A DNA stretch of 64,000 nucleotides from Luteimonas marina (GTDB lineage Bacteria; Pseudomonadota; Gammaproteobacteria; Xanthomonadales; Xanthomonadaceae). A model generated the notes under the pieces. The model saw only the letters and a program-made list of their open reading frames with translations, made no database searches and was not told where the DNA came from. The stretch is taken from assembly GCF_007859325.1 (NCBI RefSeq), contig NZ_VOHK01000001.1, positions 186,001 through 250,000 of the forward strand. Direction: 5' to 3'. Below, piece after piece: positions 49,801 to 57,903 of this stretch. The position numbers and the translations under genes are program-made. Position 1 is the first letter of the stretch. Each line of letters starts with the position of its first letter.

Positions 49801-50138
49801 ATCCCGGCGCGCTCGCGGCCCTGCGCGTGCTGCTGGAAGGCTGGGGCTGCGAGGTCGAAGCGGCGGCCGACGGCGCCGGCGCCGAAGCGATCCTGCGGCG
49901 CGCGCCGGCCGCGCTGTGGCTGTTCGACTACCACCTCGACGACGGCGACACCGGCGTCGCGCTGCACGCGCGGCTGTCGGCGGCGTTCGGCGAGCGCCCG
50001 ACCCTGATCCTCAGCGCCGACGACAGCGGCGACGTGCGCCGAGCCGCGCTCGAACACGACCTGTCCCTGCTGCAGAAGCCGGTGCGCCCGCTGGCGCTGA
50101 AGTCGGTGCTGGACCGGATGCTGGCGAGCCGGCTCTAG
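46818..50138 (+). CDS. Hybrid sensor histidine kinase with SLC5-like membrane domain
   Basis: An 1106-residue protein. Residues about 1-500 form a 12-13 helix sodium:solute-symporter-like domain. A PAS domain (about 600-720, ENMSQGISVVDSELRLVAWN) precedes a short coiled coil. HisKA has phospho-acceptor His764 (AAVGHDLLQPLH), HATPase spans about 865-965 (NFLANAVRY, DTGPGID, GLGLGLAIADR), and a C-terminal receiver (about 988-1098) has Asp1037 in LFDYHLDDG. This is the architecture of CrbS of Vibrio and MxtR of Pseudomonas, which with a LuxR-type partner control acetate use. The likely partner lies at 57904-58569. The signal is unknown. Confidence 0.88.
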   Translation: MLSIGAVVAAAALWLALLFATAVYAERHSGVLARHWRHVYALSLAVHCTSWTFYGTVTQAARYGWPLPPTFVGAIAFYALAVFFMIRLVRLARESNATSLADLIATRLGKDPWLAATVTLVAALGLIPYIALQLQAITQSFATLTAGAVHAGDAPPPPWRDGAFYVALAMALFAMLFGTRRASATEHNPGLVLAIAFESLFKLVAMLALGAFVWFGLKGLPTIDAPPPVATSAGGFMPLVLLGALAMFIMPHQFHVGVVECRDDRDVRTARWLFPLYLLLIAIPGLPLARAGAALLGDRVPSDMYALALPLAAGNDGIALLVFLGGLSAATGMVIVSTLTLSLMIGNHWFAPGLLRGAWSRGQADDHRGALLALRRGGIVAIMLLGWAYSRLVGGNEALADVGAVSFSALATLAPALAFAVWRPQTPARAAVLGVLAGFGAWAWVTLPPMLEPGQAWLQSGPWGQSWLAPESLFGLTGWSRLGRAVGVSLFVGTAVTLLAAGLRSTPHRSEARGSDLRTLRNAGRRFLPAQRVDELLRGAPANGPVPAATELGLERELAAVLGSASARLLLDAARRDAGPDLDTVAAIVGEASQDLRFNQRLLEAALENMSQGISVVDSELRLVAWNRRYAELFDYPPELLRVGLPVERLLRHNLRGGLVGPVDIDREADRRLRHMRAGTPYVTERRFPDGTVVEIRGNPMPSGGFVATFTDVTAFRDTEAELKRSNETLEHRVAERTDSLDQARREAERANDAKSRFLAAVGHDLLQPLHAAQLFTDSLARQLDDARRPALQQVRGALDSTTDLLTGLFDMSRLEAGGLVPQPRDFPLAEVLDPLASEFRALATEQGLAFRHVPTMAWAHGDPQLLRRVLQNFLANAVRYTRTGGVLLGVRRDGDGLRIEVHDTGPGIDPSQQALIFEEFRRGDGVPGQGLGLGLAIADRIARLMSAPLGLRSRPGCGTVFSLRLPRAAVQARPVAGGGKPVLAGTRLLLVDNDPGALAALRVLLEGWGCEVEAAADGAGAEAILRRAPAALWLFDYHLDDGDTGVALHARLSAAFGERPTLILSADDSGDVRRAALEHDLSLLQKPVRPLALKSVLDRMLASRL

Positions 50139-50181
50139 CCGGCAATCGTTCCGCCGCGCCTCGTCCGGCGACCTTTCACGC

Positions 50182-50263
50182 TGTCATTTCGACCGAAGGG
50201 AGAAATCTGCTTGTCTTCCCGGCTGGAACAAGAAGCAGATTTCTCCCTTCGGTCGAAATGACA
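50182..50263. repeat. Intergenic inverted repeat, family A variant (copy A6)
   Basis: TGTCATTTCGACCGAAGGGA and the exact reverse complement ending GGTCGAAATGACA flank a centre with AAATCTGCTTGT and AAGCAGATTT, giving an almost perfect long hairpin. It follows the kinase gene; a TAGAAT box at about 50314-50319 then precedes the Nudix gene. Confidence 0.9.
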
Positions 50264-50346
50264 GCCGGGGGCGGCGGAATGCACACGGCCCCGCGAGCGG
50301 CGACCCCCTCGCCTAGAATGTGCGTTTCCCGCACCTGCACTGCCCG

Positions 50347-50835
50347 ATGCCCTACACCCCCATCGTCGCCACCCTCGGCTACGTGCTGTCGCCGGACCGC
50401 CGCCGGGTCCTGATGATCCACCGCAACGCGCGCCCCGGCGACCATCACCTAGGCAAGTACAACGGCCTCGGCGGCAAGCTCGAGCCGGACGAGGACGTGG
50501 TCGCCGGCATGCGCCGCGAGATCCTCGAGGAAGCCGGCATCACCTGCGGGGCGATGGCGCTGCGCGGCACCATCAGCTGGCCCGGCTTCGGCAAGCACGG
50601 CGAGGACTGGCTGGGCTTCGTGTTCGTGGTCACCGGCTACGACGGCACGCCGTTCGCCTCGAACCCGGAAGGCACGCTGGAGTGGGTCGACGTCGACCGC
50701 ATCCTCGACCTGCCGCTGTGGGACGGCGACCGCCACTTCCTGCCGCTGGTGTTCGACGACGACCCGCGCGCCTTCCACGGCGTGATGCCGTATCGCGACG
50801 GCAGGATGGTGTCCTGGAGCGTGTCCAGGATCTGA
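50347..50835 (+). CDS. Nudix hydrolase, MutT/8-oxo-dGTP diphosphatase-like
   Basis: A 162-residue Nudix enzyme. The Nudix box is complete: it begins GKLEPDEDVV and ends RREILEEAGI (about residues 42-64) with all metal-binding Glu residues in the GX5EX7REUXEEXGU pattern. Members near this sequence hydrolyse oxidised purine nucleoside triphosphates (8-oxo-dGTP, 2-hydroxy-dATP). The ATG at 50347 is preferred; an in-frame ATG at 50320 would add nine residues and lies too near the candidate -10. Confidence 0.88.
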   Translation: MPYTPIVATLGYVLSPDRRRVLMIHRNARPGDHHLGKYNGLGGKLEPDEDVVAGMRREILEEAGITCGAMALRGTISWPGFGKHGEDWLGFVFVVTGYDGTPFASNPEGTLEWVDVDRILDLPLWDGDRHFLPLVFDDDPRAFHGVMPYRDGRMVSWSVSRI

Positions 50836-50868
50836 CCGCAGGCGGGGCGGGGCGCAGCCCAGGGAACG

Positions 50869-51966
50869 TCAGCGCATGGCCAGGGGTTCCGTGAGCGGCT
50901 GGATGCTCAGCGCCTGTCCCGGCTCGACGCGCTCCGCGCCGCGCACGACCAGGCGATCGCCCGGCGCGATGCCGCCGGTCACCTCGACCATGCCGTCGAA
51001 CTCGTCGCCGGCCTGCACCGGCAGGCGTTCGGCCCGGTCGGCGGCGTCCACGCGCACCACGAAATCGCCCTCGCGACGCAGCACCAGCGCATCGCGCGGC
51101 ACCGCCACCACCGCGCGCGTTTGCGCACCGGGCATGCCGACGGTCACCGCGGTGCCGACGGGCAGGGTGTCCTGGTCGATGGCGACGCGCAGTTCGAGCT
51201 GGCGCGAGGCCTCGTCTCCGACCGGCACCAGTGCGGTCACGACCGCCTCGCGTTCGGTTCCGCCGGAGCGGATGCGGACGGCGGCGCCCGGTGCGACGTG
51301 CTGCGCCAGCGCCACCGGCGCGTGCGTGCGGACTTCGCGCGCGGCCGTGTCGACCAGACGCGCGACCGCTTCGCCCGGCTGCAGGTATTCGCCCGGCTGC
51401 ACCAGGCGTTCGGCGATGATGCCGTCGAACGGCGCGCGCACCACCATCCGCTCGCGCTGGTGGCTCGTGCGTGCGAGTTGCGCGCGCGCCTGCGCGAGGT
51501 CCTGCGCCAGCACGTCGCGATCGGCCCGCTGCTGCTCGTACTGCGCGCGGGCGACGCTGCGCTGCGCCGAGAGCGTGGCGAAGCGGCGCTCCTGCGCCTG
51601 CGCCAGTTCCAGCTGCGCCTGCACGCGTGCGACCACGGCCCGGCTCTCGCGTTCCTCGAGCCGCAGCGCGGTGTCGTCGAGCACGGCGATGGCTTGGCCG
51701 GCGCGCACCTCGTCGCCCACCTCGGCGATCCGCACCACCAGCCCGGCTGCGTCGCCGGAGACGCGCGAGTCGCTCCGGCTGACGACGCTGCCCGGGGACC
51801 AGTGCCAGGGGAGGAATTCGGTGCCGACGGCGGGCGCGACGCTGACCGTCGCGGGCGGCGCCTCCGGCTTGGCCGGCGCGCCGGCGTCGGCATCGATCTT
51901 CAGCTGCGACAGGAGCAGGGCGCCGACCAGGGCGGTCGCGATCAGGGAGGCTTGCAGGGGACGCAT
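50869..51966 (-). CDS. RND efflux periplasmic adaptor (membrane fusion protein)
   Basis: A 365-residue adaptor. An N-terminal membrane anchor (about 6-22) has no lipobox. The split lipoyl domain (VVRIAEVGDEVRAGQAIAVLDD and VVRAPFDGIIAERLVQPGEYL) flanks an Ala/Arg/Gln-rich helical hairpin, followed by beta-barrel and membrane-proximal domains. It would link the inner-membrane pump to an outer-membrane channel, but no TolC-like gene is in the window. The adaptor comes after the pump gene by 20 bases, the reverse of the usual order. Confidence 0.9.
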   Translation of the reverse strand: MRPLQASLIATALVGALLLSQLKIDADAGAPAKPEAPPATVSVAPAVGTEFLPWHWSPGSVVSRSDSRVSGDAAGLVVRIAEVGDEVRAGQAIAVLDDTALRLEERESRAVVARVQAQLELAQAQERRFATLSAQRSVARAQYEQQRADRDVLAQDLAQARAQLARTSHQRERMVVRAPFDGIIAERLVQPGEYLQPGEAVARLVDTAAREVRTHAPVALAQHVAPGAAVRIRSGGTEREAVVTALVPVGDEASRQLELRVAIDQDTLPVGTAVTVGMPGAQTRAVVAVPRDALVLRREGDFVVRVDAADRAERLPVQAGDEFDGMVEVTGGIAPGDRLVVRGAERVEPGQALSIQPLTEPLAMR

Positions 51967-51986
51967 GTCGTTCTCCGGGAGCGGGT

Positions 51987-54900
51987 TCAGGCGGTGGCCT
52001 GGACGAGGGGATCGATGGCGGTCTCGCGGCTGCGGCTGCGGGCGTCGCCCAGGCGCATCAGCGCGGGCACCAGCACCACGGTGAACACCAGGCTGAGCGC
52101 GACGCCGCCGACGGACACGGCCGCGAGGCCGCGATAGATCACCGCGCCGGGGCCAGGGTTGATCGCCATCGGCAGCGCGCCGAGCACGCCGGTCAGCGCC
52201 GCGATCAGGATCGGGCGCAGGCGCTGGTCGAGCGCCTGTCGCAGGGCATCGTCCAGCGATGCGCCGGCGGACTGCGCCTCGCGCGCTTGCGCGACCAGCA
52301 GGATCGCGTTGTTGATGACCATGCCCATCAGCAGGATGAAGCCGATCATCGACAGCAGGTCCAGCGTCTGGCCGGCCGCGAGGTCGAGCACGCGCAGGCC
52401 GACGACGCCGCCGAGCACGGCCAGCGGCAGCGTCGCCATGACGAACAGGCTGTCGCGCAGCGAACGGAACATCGCCGCCATCAGCATGAACAGCACCAGC
52501 AGGGCCATGGCGAAGTTCGCGCCCATGCTGCCGACCACCTGGTCCAGGCGGTCGGCGCTGCCGGAGACGCGCACCGCGGCGTCCGCGGGCAGTTCGGCGC
52601 GCAGCGCCGGCACGATTTCGCCGTCGACGATGCGCAGCGCCTCCTCCAGCGACATTGCCGCCGGCGGATCCACGGTCAGCGTGACCGTGCGGCGGCGGTC
52701 GATGCGGCGCAACTGGTTGGGCGCGATGACGGTGCGGACCTGCGCCAGTTCGCCCAGGCTCAGCACGCCGCCGCGCGGCGTCGCCAGTGGCGCGGCCTCG
52801 AACGGATCGGCGGCGTCGCGTGCACTGCGCAGGATGATCGGCAGCCGGCGGTCGCCGTCGAAATGCTCGCCCAGCCACTGGCCGTCGCCGAGTGCGCGCA
52901 CGACCGTGCCCAGGTCGCTGCGCTGCCAGCCGGCTTCCGCCAGCCGGCGATCGTCCGGGCTGATCCGCAGTTCCGGCGTGCCGGCATCCGCGTTCGGCCA
53001 GGCCTGGACGTTGGCGCCGGCGAAGCGTTCGGCCAGCGCGCGACGGCCCGCTTCCGCGGCGCGCGCCAGCGCATCGCCGTCGCCGTGCTGGAGATGGATG
53101 GCGATCGCGCGCGCCGAGCCGCCGAAGCCGCCGAACAGTTCGCCCTCGCTGGCGAAGGCGCGCGTGTCCGGGAAACCGACCACGACCTCGTCGCGGACGA
53201 TGCGTTCCAGTTCGCCGATCGCGTCCGGATCGACCACCCGCGCGCCCAGCGTGCCGCCTCCCGGCCACAGGTTGAGGTACCAGTTGCTGAGTCGGGGCTG
53301 CTTCCCGCCTTCCATGTACGGGCGCATGCGCTCCATCAGCACCGGCGCGACCTCGCGGTTGACGCGCTCGGGACTCATCCCCGGCGGGAAGGTGAAGAAT
53401 GCGTCGACCGCGGCGCGCTTGACCGGCGGCAGGTAGTCGATCTGCGGCATCAGCAGCGCTGCCAGCAGCGCCGGCGCGAGCACCAGCGCGCCGACCCACG
53501 CCAGCTGCCGGCGACGGGTGCGGGTGGTGCGCAGCGCCCAGTCGCCGATGTCCGTCCAGTAGCGGTGGCGGCGCTGCTCGCGCGGCCGCGAGCGCAGCCA
53601 GTTGCCCGCCGCCGCCGGGAGCACGCTCATCGCCACCAGCAGCGAGATGCCGACGGCGATGGAGATCGTCAGCGCCAGGTCCGCGAACAGCTGGCCCTCC
53701 ACGTCCTCCATGAAGACCACCGGCAGGAACACCGCGATCGTGGTCAGCGTGGACGCGACCAGCGCGCCGCCGACCTGGCGCGTGCCCTCGAGCGCCGCGC
53801 GCGCTGCGGGCACGCCGTGCTCGCGCAGGCGCACGATGTTCTCGGCCACCACCACCGCAGCGTCCATCACCATGCCGACGGCGAAGGCCAGGCCCGCCAG
53901 CGAGATCACGTTGAGGCTGCGGCCGGTGAGCTGCAGCACGATGAAAGTCGCCAGCAGCGAGATCGGGATGGCGCAGGCGATCAGGACGGTGGCGCGCACG
54001 TCGCGCAGGAACCACCACAGGCAGCCGACCGCCAGCAGCACACCCGCGAACAGGCTGCCCGACAGCAGCCCGATCGCGCGGTTGATGAACACCGAGGCGT
54101 CGAAACTCTGGGCGATGTCGAGGCCGAGCGGCTCGAGTTCCTGCTCGCGCAGATCGGCGACCACGCGCTTGACCTCTTCCAGCGTCGCGAGCACGTTGGC
54201 GTCGTTGGTGCGCAGGATGCGCAGCCCGATCGCGGGATTGCCGTTCTGGTAGGAAAAGAAGCGCTGCTCCGGCCGCTTCACCTCGACCGTGGCGACGTCG
54301 GCGAGCCGCACCGGGCGGCCGTCGCGCCAGGCCAGGATCAGTTCGCCCATCGCCTCGGGCGAATAGCGCCCGGCGAAACGCAGCACGTACTCGCGGCGAC
54401 CGGCCTCGACGATGCCGCCGGAGACGTCGGTGGCGCGCGCTGCGACCGCCGCGACGTCCGGGATGCGGATGTCCAGCGCGGCGGCGCGCGCGAGGTCGAG
54501 GGTGATGGTCAGCTCCTCCGCCGCGCCGCCATTGACGGCCACGCCGGCCACGCCTTCCACCGAGGTGATGCGCGGGACCACGCGGTCCTCGATCAGCTGG
54601 CGGTAGTCGAGGATGCTGCCGGGCGTGCCGGGCAGTTTCTGCACGAAGAAGTAGGTGAGCGAATTGTTGGCGTTGTCCGCGCCGGCCTGCACGACCGGCG
54701 GCGTGGCGTCGCGCGGCAGCGGCGGCAGGCGGTTCATCCGCGCCAGCACTTCCACCAGCATCGCGTCCATGTCGCTGCCGACCGCGAAGGTGAGGTTGAT
54801 CCAGCTGTTGCCGGCGTTGACGTTGGAGGCGATCTCCTCCAGGCCGGGCAGTCCCTGCAGCACGGTCTCGATCGGTTCGACGATCTCCGACTCCATTTCC

Positions 54901-55070
54901 TGCGGCGACGCGGCGCGCCAGCCGGTCTGGATCGACATCTGCGGGCGCTCGATGTCGGGAAACAGCTGCAGCGGCAGCTTGCCGAGGCTGAGCAGGCCGA
55001 ACGCGCAGACCAGCGCGACGGCCACCGCGACGGCGGCGGGGTTGCGCAGGGAGGATTCGGTCAGCTTCAT
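51987..55070 (-). CDS. RND efflux pump inner-membrane permease
   Basis: A 1027-residue AcrB/MexF-type resistance-nodulation-division transporter with 12 membrane helices and two large periplasmic loops. Typical sequences include the N-terminal ESSLRNPAAVAVA and KLPLQLFPDIERPQMSI, GMVMDAAVVVAENIVRLREHG in the fourth helix with the proton-relay Asp, and LSMIGFILLMGMVINNAILL. Substrates are unknown; the genes lie downstream of a LytS/LytTR pair, which probably controls them. Confidence 0.93.
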   Translation of the reverse strand: MKLTESSLRNPAAVAVAVALVCAFGLLSLGKLPLQLFPDIERPQMSIQTGWRAASPQEMESEIVEPIETVLQGLPGLEEIASNVNAGNSWINLTFAVGSDMDAMLVEVLARMNRLPPLPRDATPPVVQAGADNANNSLTYFFVQKLPGTPGSILDYRQLIEDRVVPRITSVEGVAGVAVNGGAAEELTITLDLARAAALDIRIPDVAAVAARATDVSGGIVEAGRREYVLRFAGRYSPEAMGELILAWRDGRPVRLADVATVEVKRPEQRFFSYQNGNPAIGLRILRTNDANVLATLEEVKRVVADLREQELEPLGLDIAQSFDASVFINRAIGLLSGSLFAGVLLAVGCLWWFLRDVRATVLIACAIPISLLATFIVLQLTGRSLNVISLAGLAFAVGMVMDAAVVVAENIVRLREHGVPAARAALEGTRQVGGALVASTLTTIAVFLPVVFMEDVEGQLFADLALTISIAVGISLLVAMSVLPAAAGNWLRSRPREQRRHRYWTDIGDWALRTTRTRRRQLAWVGALVLAPALLAALLMPQIDYLPPVKRAAVDAFFTFPPGMSPERVNREVAPVLMERMRPYMEGGKQPRLSNWYLNLWPGGGTLGARVVDPDAIGELERIVRDEVVVGFPDTRAFASEGELFGGFGGSARAIAIHLQHGDGDALARAAEAGRRALAERFAGANVQAWPNADAGTPELRISPDDRRLAEAGWQRSDLGTVVRALGDGQWLGEHFDGDRRLPIILRSARDAADPFEAAPLATPRGGVLSLGELAQVRTVIAPNQLRRIDRRRTVTLTVDPPAAMSLEEALRIVDGEIVPALRAELPADAAVRVSGSADRLDQVVGSMGANFAMALLVLFMLMAAMFRSLRDSLFVMATLPLAVLGGVVGLRVLDLAAGQTLDLLSMIGFILLMGMVINNAILLVAQAREAQSAGASLDDALRQALDQRLRPILIAALTGVLGALPMAINPGPGAVIYRGLAAVSVGGVALSLVFTVVLVPALMRLGDARSRSRETAIDPLVQATA

Positions 55071-55157
55071 CGGCGTCCACGCGGAGGGTCGGCGGGGCGC
55101 ACGATGCGCGCGAACGGCGCGCGGGCGATGGCCCGGAAGTCATGCCGGCGACGGGGT

Positions 55158-55195
55158 TGCGGCGAAGCGTTGCCAGGCTGCGGCGAAGCGATGCC
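55158..55195 (-). promoter_or_regulatory. Direct-repeat operator candidate upstream of the RND pump
   Basis: The 17-base unit TGCGGCGAAGCGTTGCC (55158-55174) recurs with one change at 55179-55195. The period is 21 bases, two helical turns, so both copies face the same side of DNA. It lies 88 bases upstream of the pump ATG and just after the LytTR regulator gene. LytTR proteins bind spaced direct repeats, so this is a candidate target. Confidence 0.55.
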
Positions 55196-55204
55196 GCGGC
55201 AAGC

Positions 55205-56062
55205 TCAGAGCAGGATCGCGAGCTTGTCCCGATGGCTGCGCGAGAGCTTCAGCTCCTGGCCGCAGTCCAGCCGCAGGAAGCTTTCGCCGTTGCTGTGCGG
55301 GCGCAGTTCGACCACGCGCGCGGCGTTGACGATGGTCGAACGGTGGATGCGCGGGAAGCGCGCCGGGTCGAGCTGCTGCTCCATCTCGCGCATGGTCGCG
55401 CGCAGGATCAGGGTGTCGCCGCCGCCGTTGCCGTCGACGTGGATGCACATGTAGTCGCCCGCGGCGTCGATCCAGCGGATGCTGCGCAGGTCCACGCGCA
55501 CGGTGCGCTGGCCGTCGCGCACCGCGAGCTTGTCGTCGCGCCGCAGCTGCTCGATGGCATCGGGGCGGAGTGCCTCGTCGAGCCGCAGCGGCGGCTTGCC
55601 GCTCAGTTCGCCGAGCAGTTCCAGCAGGTGCTCGCAGTGCGTGCCGGCGTCGCGCTGGGCGCGCGCCTTGCGCACCTTCGACAATGCCTGCGCAAGGCGA
55701 CTGTCTTCGACCGGCTTGAGCAGGTAGTCCGCGGCGGAAGCCTCGAAGGCGCGGATCGCGTAGTGGTCGAACGCGGTCACGAACACGACCAGCGGCATCT
55801 CGTTCGAGGGGATGCGGCGCAGCGTCTCGAAGCCGTCGACACCCGGCATCTGCACGTCGAGGAACATCAGGTCAGGGCGGTCGGCGCGCAGCGCGGCGAT
55901 CGCCGACGCGCCATCGCCGTACTGTCCGACGATCTCCACGTCCGGATGCGCCTGCAGCCGGATCTCCAGCCCGCGCCGCGCCAGCGGCTCGTCGTCGACG
56001 ATCACCGCGCGCAGCCGCGCGCACGCGGCCCTGCCGGCTCCTGCCTGCGGTGCCGTCGCCAC
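55205..56062 (-). CDS. LytTR-family response regulator
   Basis: A 285-residue regulator. The receiver domain (about 18-135) begins RLRAVIVDDEPLARRG, with phospho-acceptor Asp69 in LMFLDVQMPG and the conserved Lys in YLLKPVED. The LytTR DNA-binding domain (about 180-285) includes IRWIDAAGDYMCIHVDG and FPRIHRSTIVNA. The GTG start lies four bases after the sensor stop; longer readings enter the sensor gene. This AlgR/LytR-type regulator pairs with the LytS-type kinase immediately upstream. Confidence 0.9.
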   Translation of the reverse strand: MATAPQAGAGRAACARLRAVIVDDEPLARRGLEIRLQAHPDVEIVGQYGDGASAIAALRADRPDLMFLDVQMPGVDGFETLRRIPSNEMPLVVFVTAFDHYAIRAFEASAADYLLKPVEDSRLAQALSKVRKARAQRDAGTHCEHLLELLGELSGKPPLRLDEALRPDAIEQLRRDDKLAVRDGQRTVRVDLRSIRWIDAAGDYMCIHVDGNGGGDTLILRATMREMEQQLDPARFPRIHRSTIVNAARVVELRPHSNGESFLRLDCGQELKLSRSHRDKLAILL

Positions 56063-56066
56063 GGCG

Positions 56067-57182
56067 TCAGTCCCCGGCGCCCTGCGAGGTCTCGAACGGC
56101 AGCCGCAGCGTGACCTCGATGCCGGGCTCGCGGTTGCGGACCGAGAACGAACCGGCATCGCCGTACAGCACGGCGAGCCGCTCGCGCGTGTTGCGCAGGC
56201 CCACGCCCTTGCCGGGGGGCAGGCGGTCGCCCTCGAGGCAGCTGCAGCCTGGGCCGTCGTCGGCGACCGTCAGCACCAGCTGCGCGTCCTCGCGGCGCGC
56301 CTGGATCCTCAGCAGGCCGCCGGCCACCTGTTTGGCGACCGCATACTTGATCGCGTTCTCGACCAGCGGCTGCAGCAGCAGGCTGGGCAGCAGCGCGCGC
56401 CAGCAGTCCTCGTCGATGCCGGTTTCGACCCGCAGGCGTTCGGCGAAGCGGATCTTCTCGATGTCCAGGTACAGCGTCAGCGCGTCCAGTTCCTGGCGCA
56501 GGGTGACGCGCTGCATCGGGTCGTTGTCCAGGGAGTGCCGCAGGAACGCCGACAGTCCCTGGACCATGCGGTTGGCGGTGCCGTTGTCGCGATCGAGGAT
56601 CAGCGTGGAGATCGCGTTGAGCGTGTTGAACAGGAAGTGCGGGTTGAGCTGGTAGCGCAGCATTTTCAGCTGCGCCTGGTGGGCGATGCTGCGTGCGGCC
56701 AGCGTGCGTTCGGTTTCGTTTTGCAGCTGCCGGTAGTACTTGATGCCGAAGTACAGGCCGACCCAGGCCAGCAGCACGTAGATGTAGCCGAGGGAATAGG
56801 CGACGAACGCCATGCGGTTGGTCGGCTTGCAGGTGTCGCAGAACTCCACCAGCGCCTCGCGCGTGAGGAAATCCATCAGCGCCGAGCTCGCGAGGATCGG
56901 CAGCACCATCAACAGCAGCAGCCGCTTCGGCGGCAGGCCCCAGCACAGGCGCAGCAGGAAACGCAGCCCCAGGGTGAACAGCGCGCCGGTGGTCGCGGCC
57001 GTCAGCGGCACCACCCAGTAGCCGGACGGCTTGCCATGGGCGATGGCCGACAGGTAGCCCTGCCCGAAGTAGGCCGTCCAGCCGCCGATGTGCAGCAGCC
57101 AGAACAGATGCTGGCGCGGCATCTCCAGCGGGCGGGACAGGGCGATGGACATCGACGTGGCATCCGGGTGCAACCGGGACAT
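56067..57182 (-). CDS. LytS/AlgZ-type sensor histidine kinase
   Basis: A 371-residue membrane kinase. Four to five helices occupy residues about 25-150. The His_kinase domain has the phospho-acceptor His182 in MLRYQLNPHFLFNTLNAIS, the form unique to LytS-like kinases, followed by LLQPLVENAIKYA and an HATPase G box in GVGLRNTRERL. The start is uncertain: ATG at 57182 or, ten codons later, at 57152; neither has a clear ribosome site. It forms an operon with the LytTR regulator. Confidence 0.88.
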   Translation of the reverse strand: MSRLHPDATSMSIALSRPLEMPRQHLFWLLHIGGWTAYFGQGYLSAIAHGKPSGYWVVPLTAATTGALFTLGLRFLLRLCWGLPPKRLLLLMVLPILASSALMDFLTREALVEFCDTCKPTNRMAFVAYSLGYIYVLLAWVGLYFGIKYYRQLQNETERTLAARSIAHQAQLKMLRYQLNPHFLFNTLNAISTLILDRDNGTANRMVQGLSAFLRHSLDNDPMQRVTLRQELDALTLYLDIEKIRFAERLRVETGIDEDCWRALLPSLLLQPLVENAIKYAVAKQVAGGLLRIQARREDAQLVLTVADDGPGCSCLEGDRLPPGKGVGLRNTRERLAVLYGDAGSFSVRNREPGIEVTLRLPFETSQGAGD

Positions 57183-57291
57183 GCTACTGCCGAAGGGCGC
57201 GCCATGGACTCGCTTCGCCGCGGATCCGGCACGGTTCGCCGTGCGCGGCGGGGCGATGGCGGGAGCGTCGCTGCCGGCTCCCCGGCGCCGC

Positions 57292-57693
57292 TCAGTCCCG
57301 CAGGAAGGACATCCGTGGCGAGTAGTCCGCCGGCGACAGCACACGCTCGTCGATGTCACCGACGAAGCGGCCGTGCTCGCGCGCGGTGACGCGCTTGATC
57401 TCCGCCCACTCCTCGTCGGCCATGAACTTCTCCCAGCCCTCGCGCATCGCCGGTTCGTCCGGCCATTCCAGCAGGTAGACGAACTGCGGCCGGCCATCGT
57501 CGCCGTGGCTGTCCCGGATCGCGACGATCTCGAAGCCGTATTTCGGCATGATCCGCGCAGCGTGGTCGCGGAAGCGGTCGTGGAAGGCCTCGCGGGTGTC
57601 GTCGAAGACCTCGTAGACCCGCAGTTGGTGGATCGGGCGCGAGGCATCGTCCGCGCTCGCGGGTCCGGGGCAGCAGCGCCCGGAGGAGGGCAC
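57292..57693 (-). CDS. NIPSNAP-domain protein, body frame (apparent frameshift upstream)
   Basis: A 133-residue open frame with a NIPSNAP-type dimeric alpha/beta-barrel fold: IHQLRVYEVFDDTREAFHDRF, KYGFEIVAI, FVYLLEWPDE and a C-terminal SPRMSFLRD. Its first 15 residues look unnatural. Immediately upstream, in another frame, is a good signal peptide (57666-57736). Deleting one C from a CCCC run (57667-57670 on the plus strand as GGGG) would join them as ALLPGPASA followed by DDASRP, an ideal signal-peptidase site. The gene is thus either frameshifted, or the assembly has a one-base error. Function of NIPSNAP proteins in bacteria is unclear. Confidence 0.7.
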   Translation of the reverse strand: MPSSGRCCPGPASADDASRPIHQLRVYEVFDDTREAFHDRFRDHAARIMPKYGFEIVAIRDSHGDDGRPQFVYLLEWPDEPAMREGWEKFMADEEWAEIKRVTAREHGRFVGDIDERVLSPADYSPRMSFLRD

Positions 57694-57736
57694 AGATCGC
57701 CAGCCAGCGGTGGGCGAAGGGCGGGGAAGTCGACAT
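57666..57736 (-). other. Out-of-frame signal-peptide coding segment of the NIPSNAP gene
   Basis: From the ATG at 57736 (GGAG six bases upstream) the frame reads MSTSPPFAHRWLAICALLRA then LLP, a clear hydrophobic signal sequence, before passing into the wrong frame at the CCCC run. It belongs with the NIPSNAP body at 57292-57693. The 161 bases upstream (57743-57903) contain no other gene that I recognise. Confidence 0.65.
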
Positions 57737-57903
57737 CGGCATCTCCGGTCTCACCTGGTACCGGTGAAGTGGGAGTCCCGTCGCGCGAAAGGGTTCCCGG
57801 AGAAACCTGACGGAGTCCGCGGATCGGCGACTCCATCGGCGAAATCCGCTCCGACGGACGCCCCGGGACGCGGTGCGTGCGCTGCAGGCGGACCCGGACC
57901 GGA

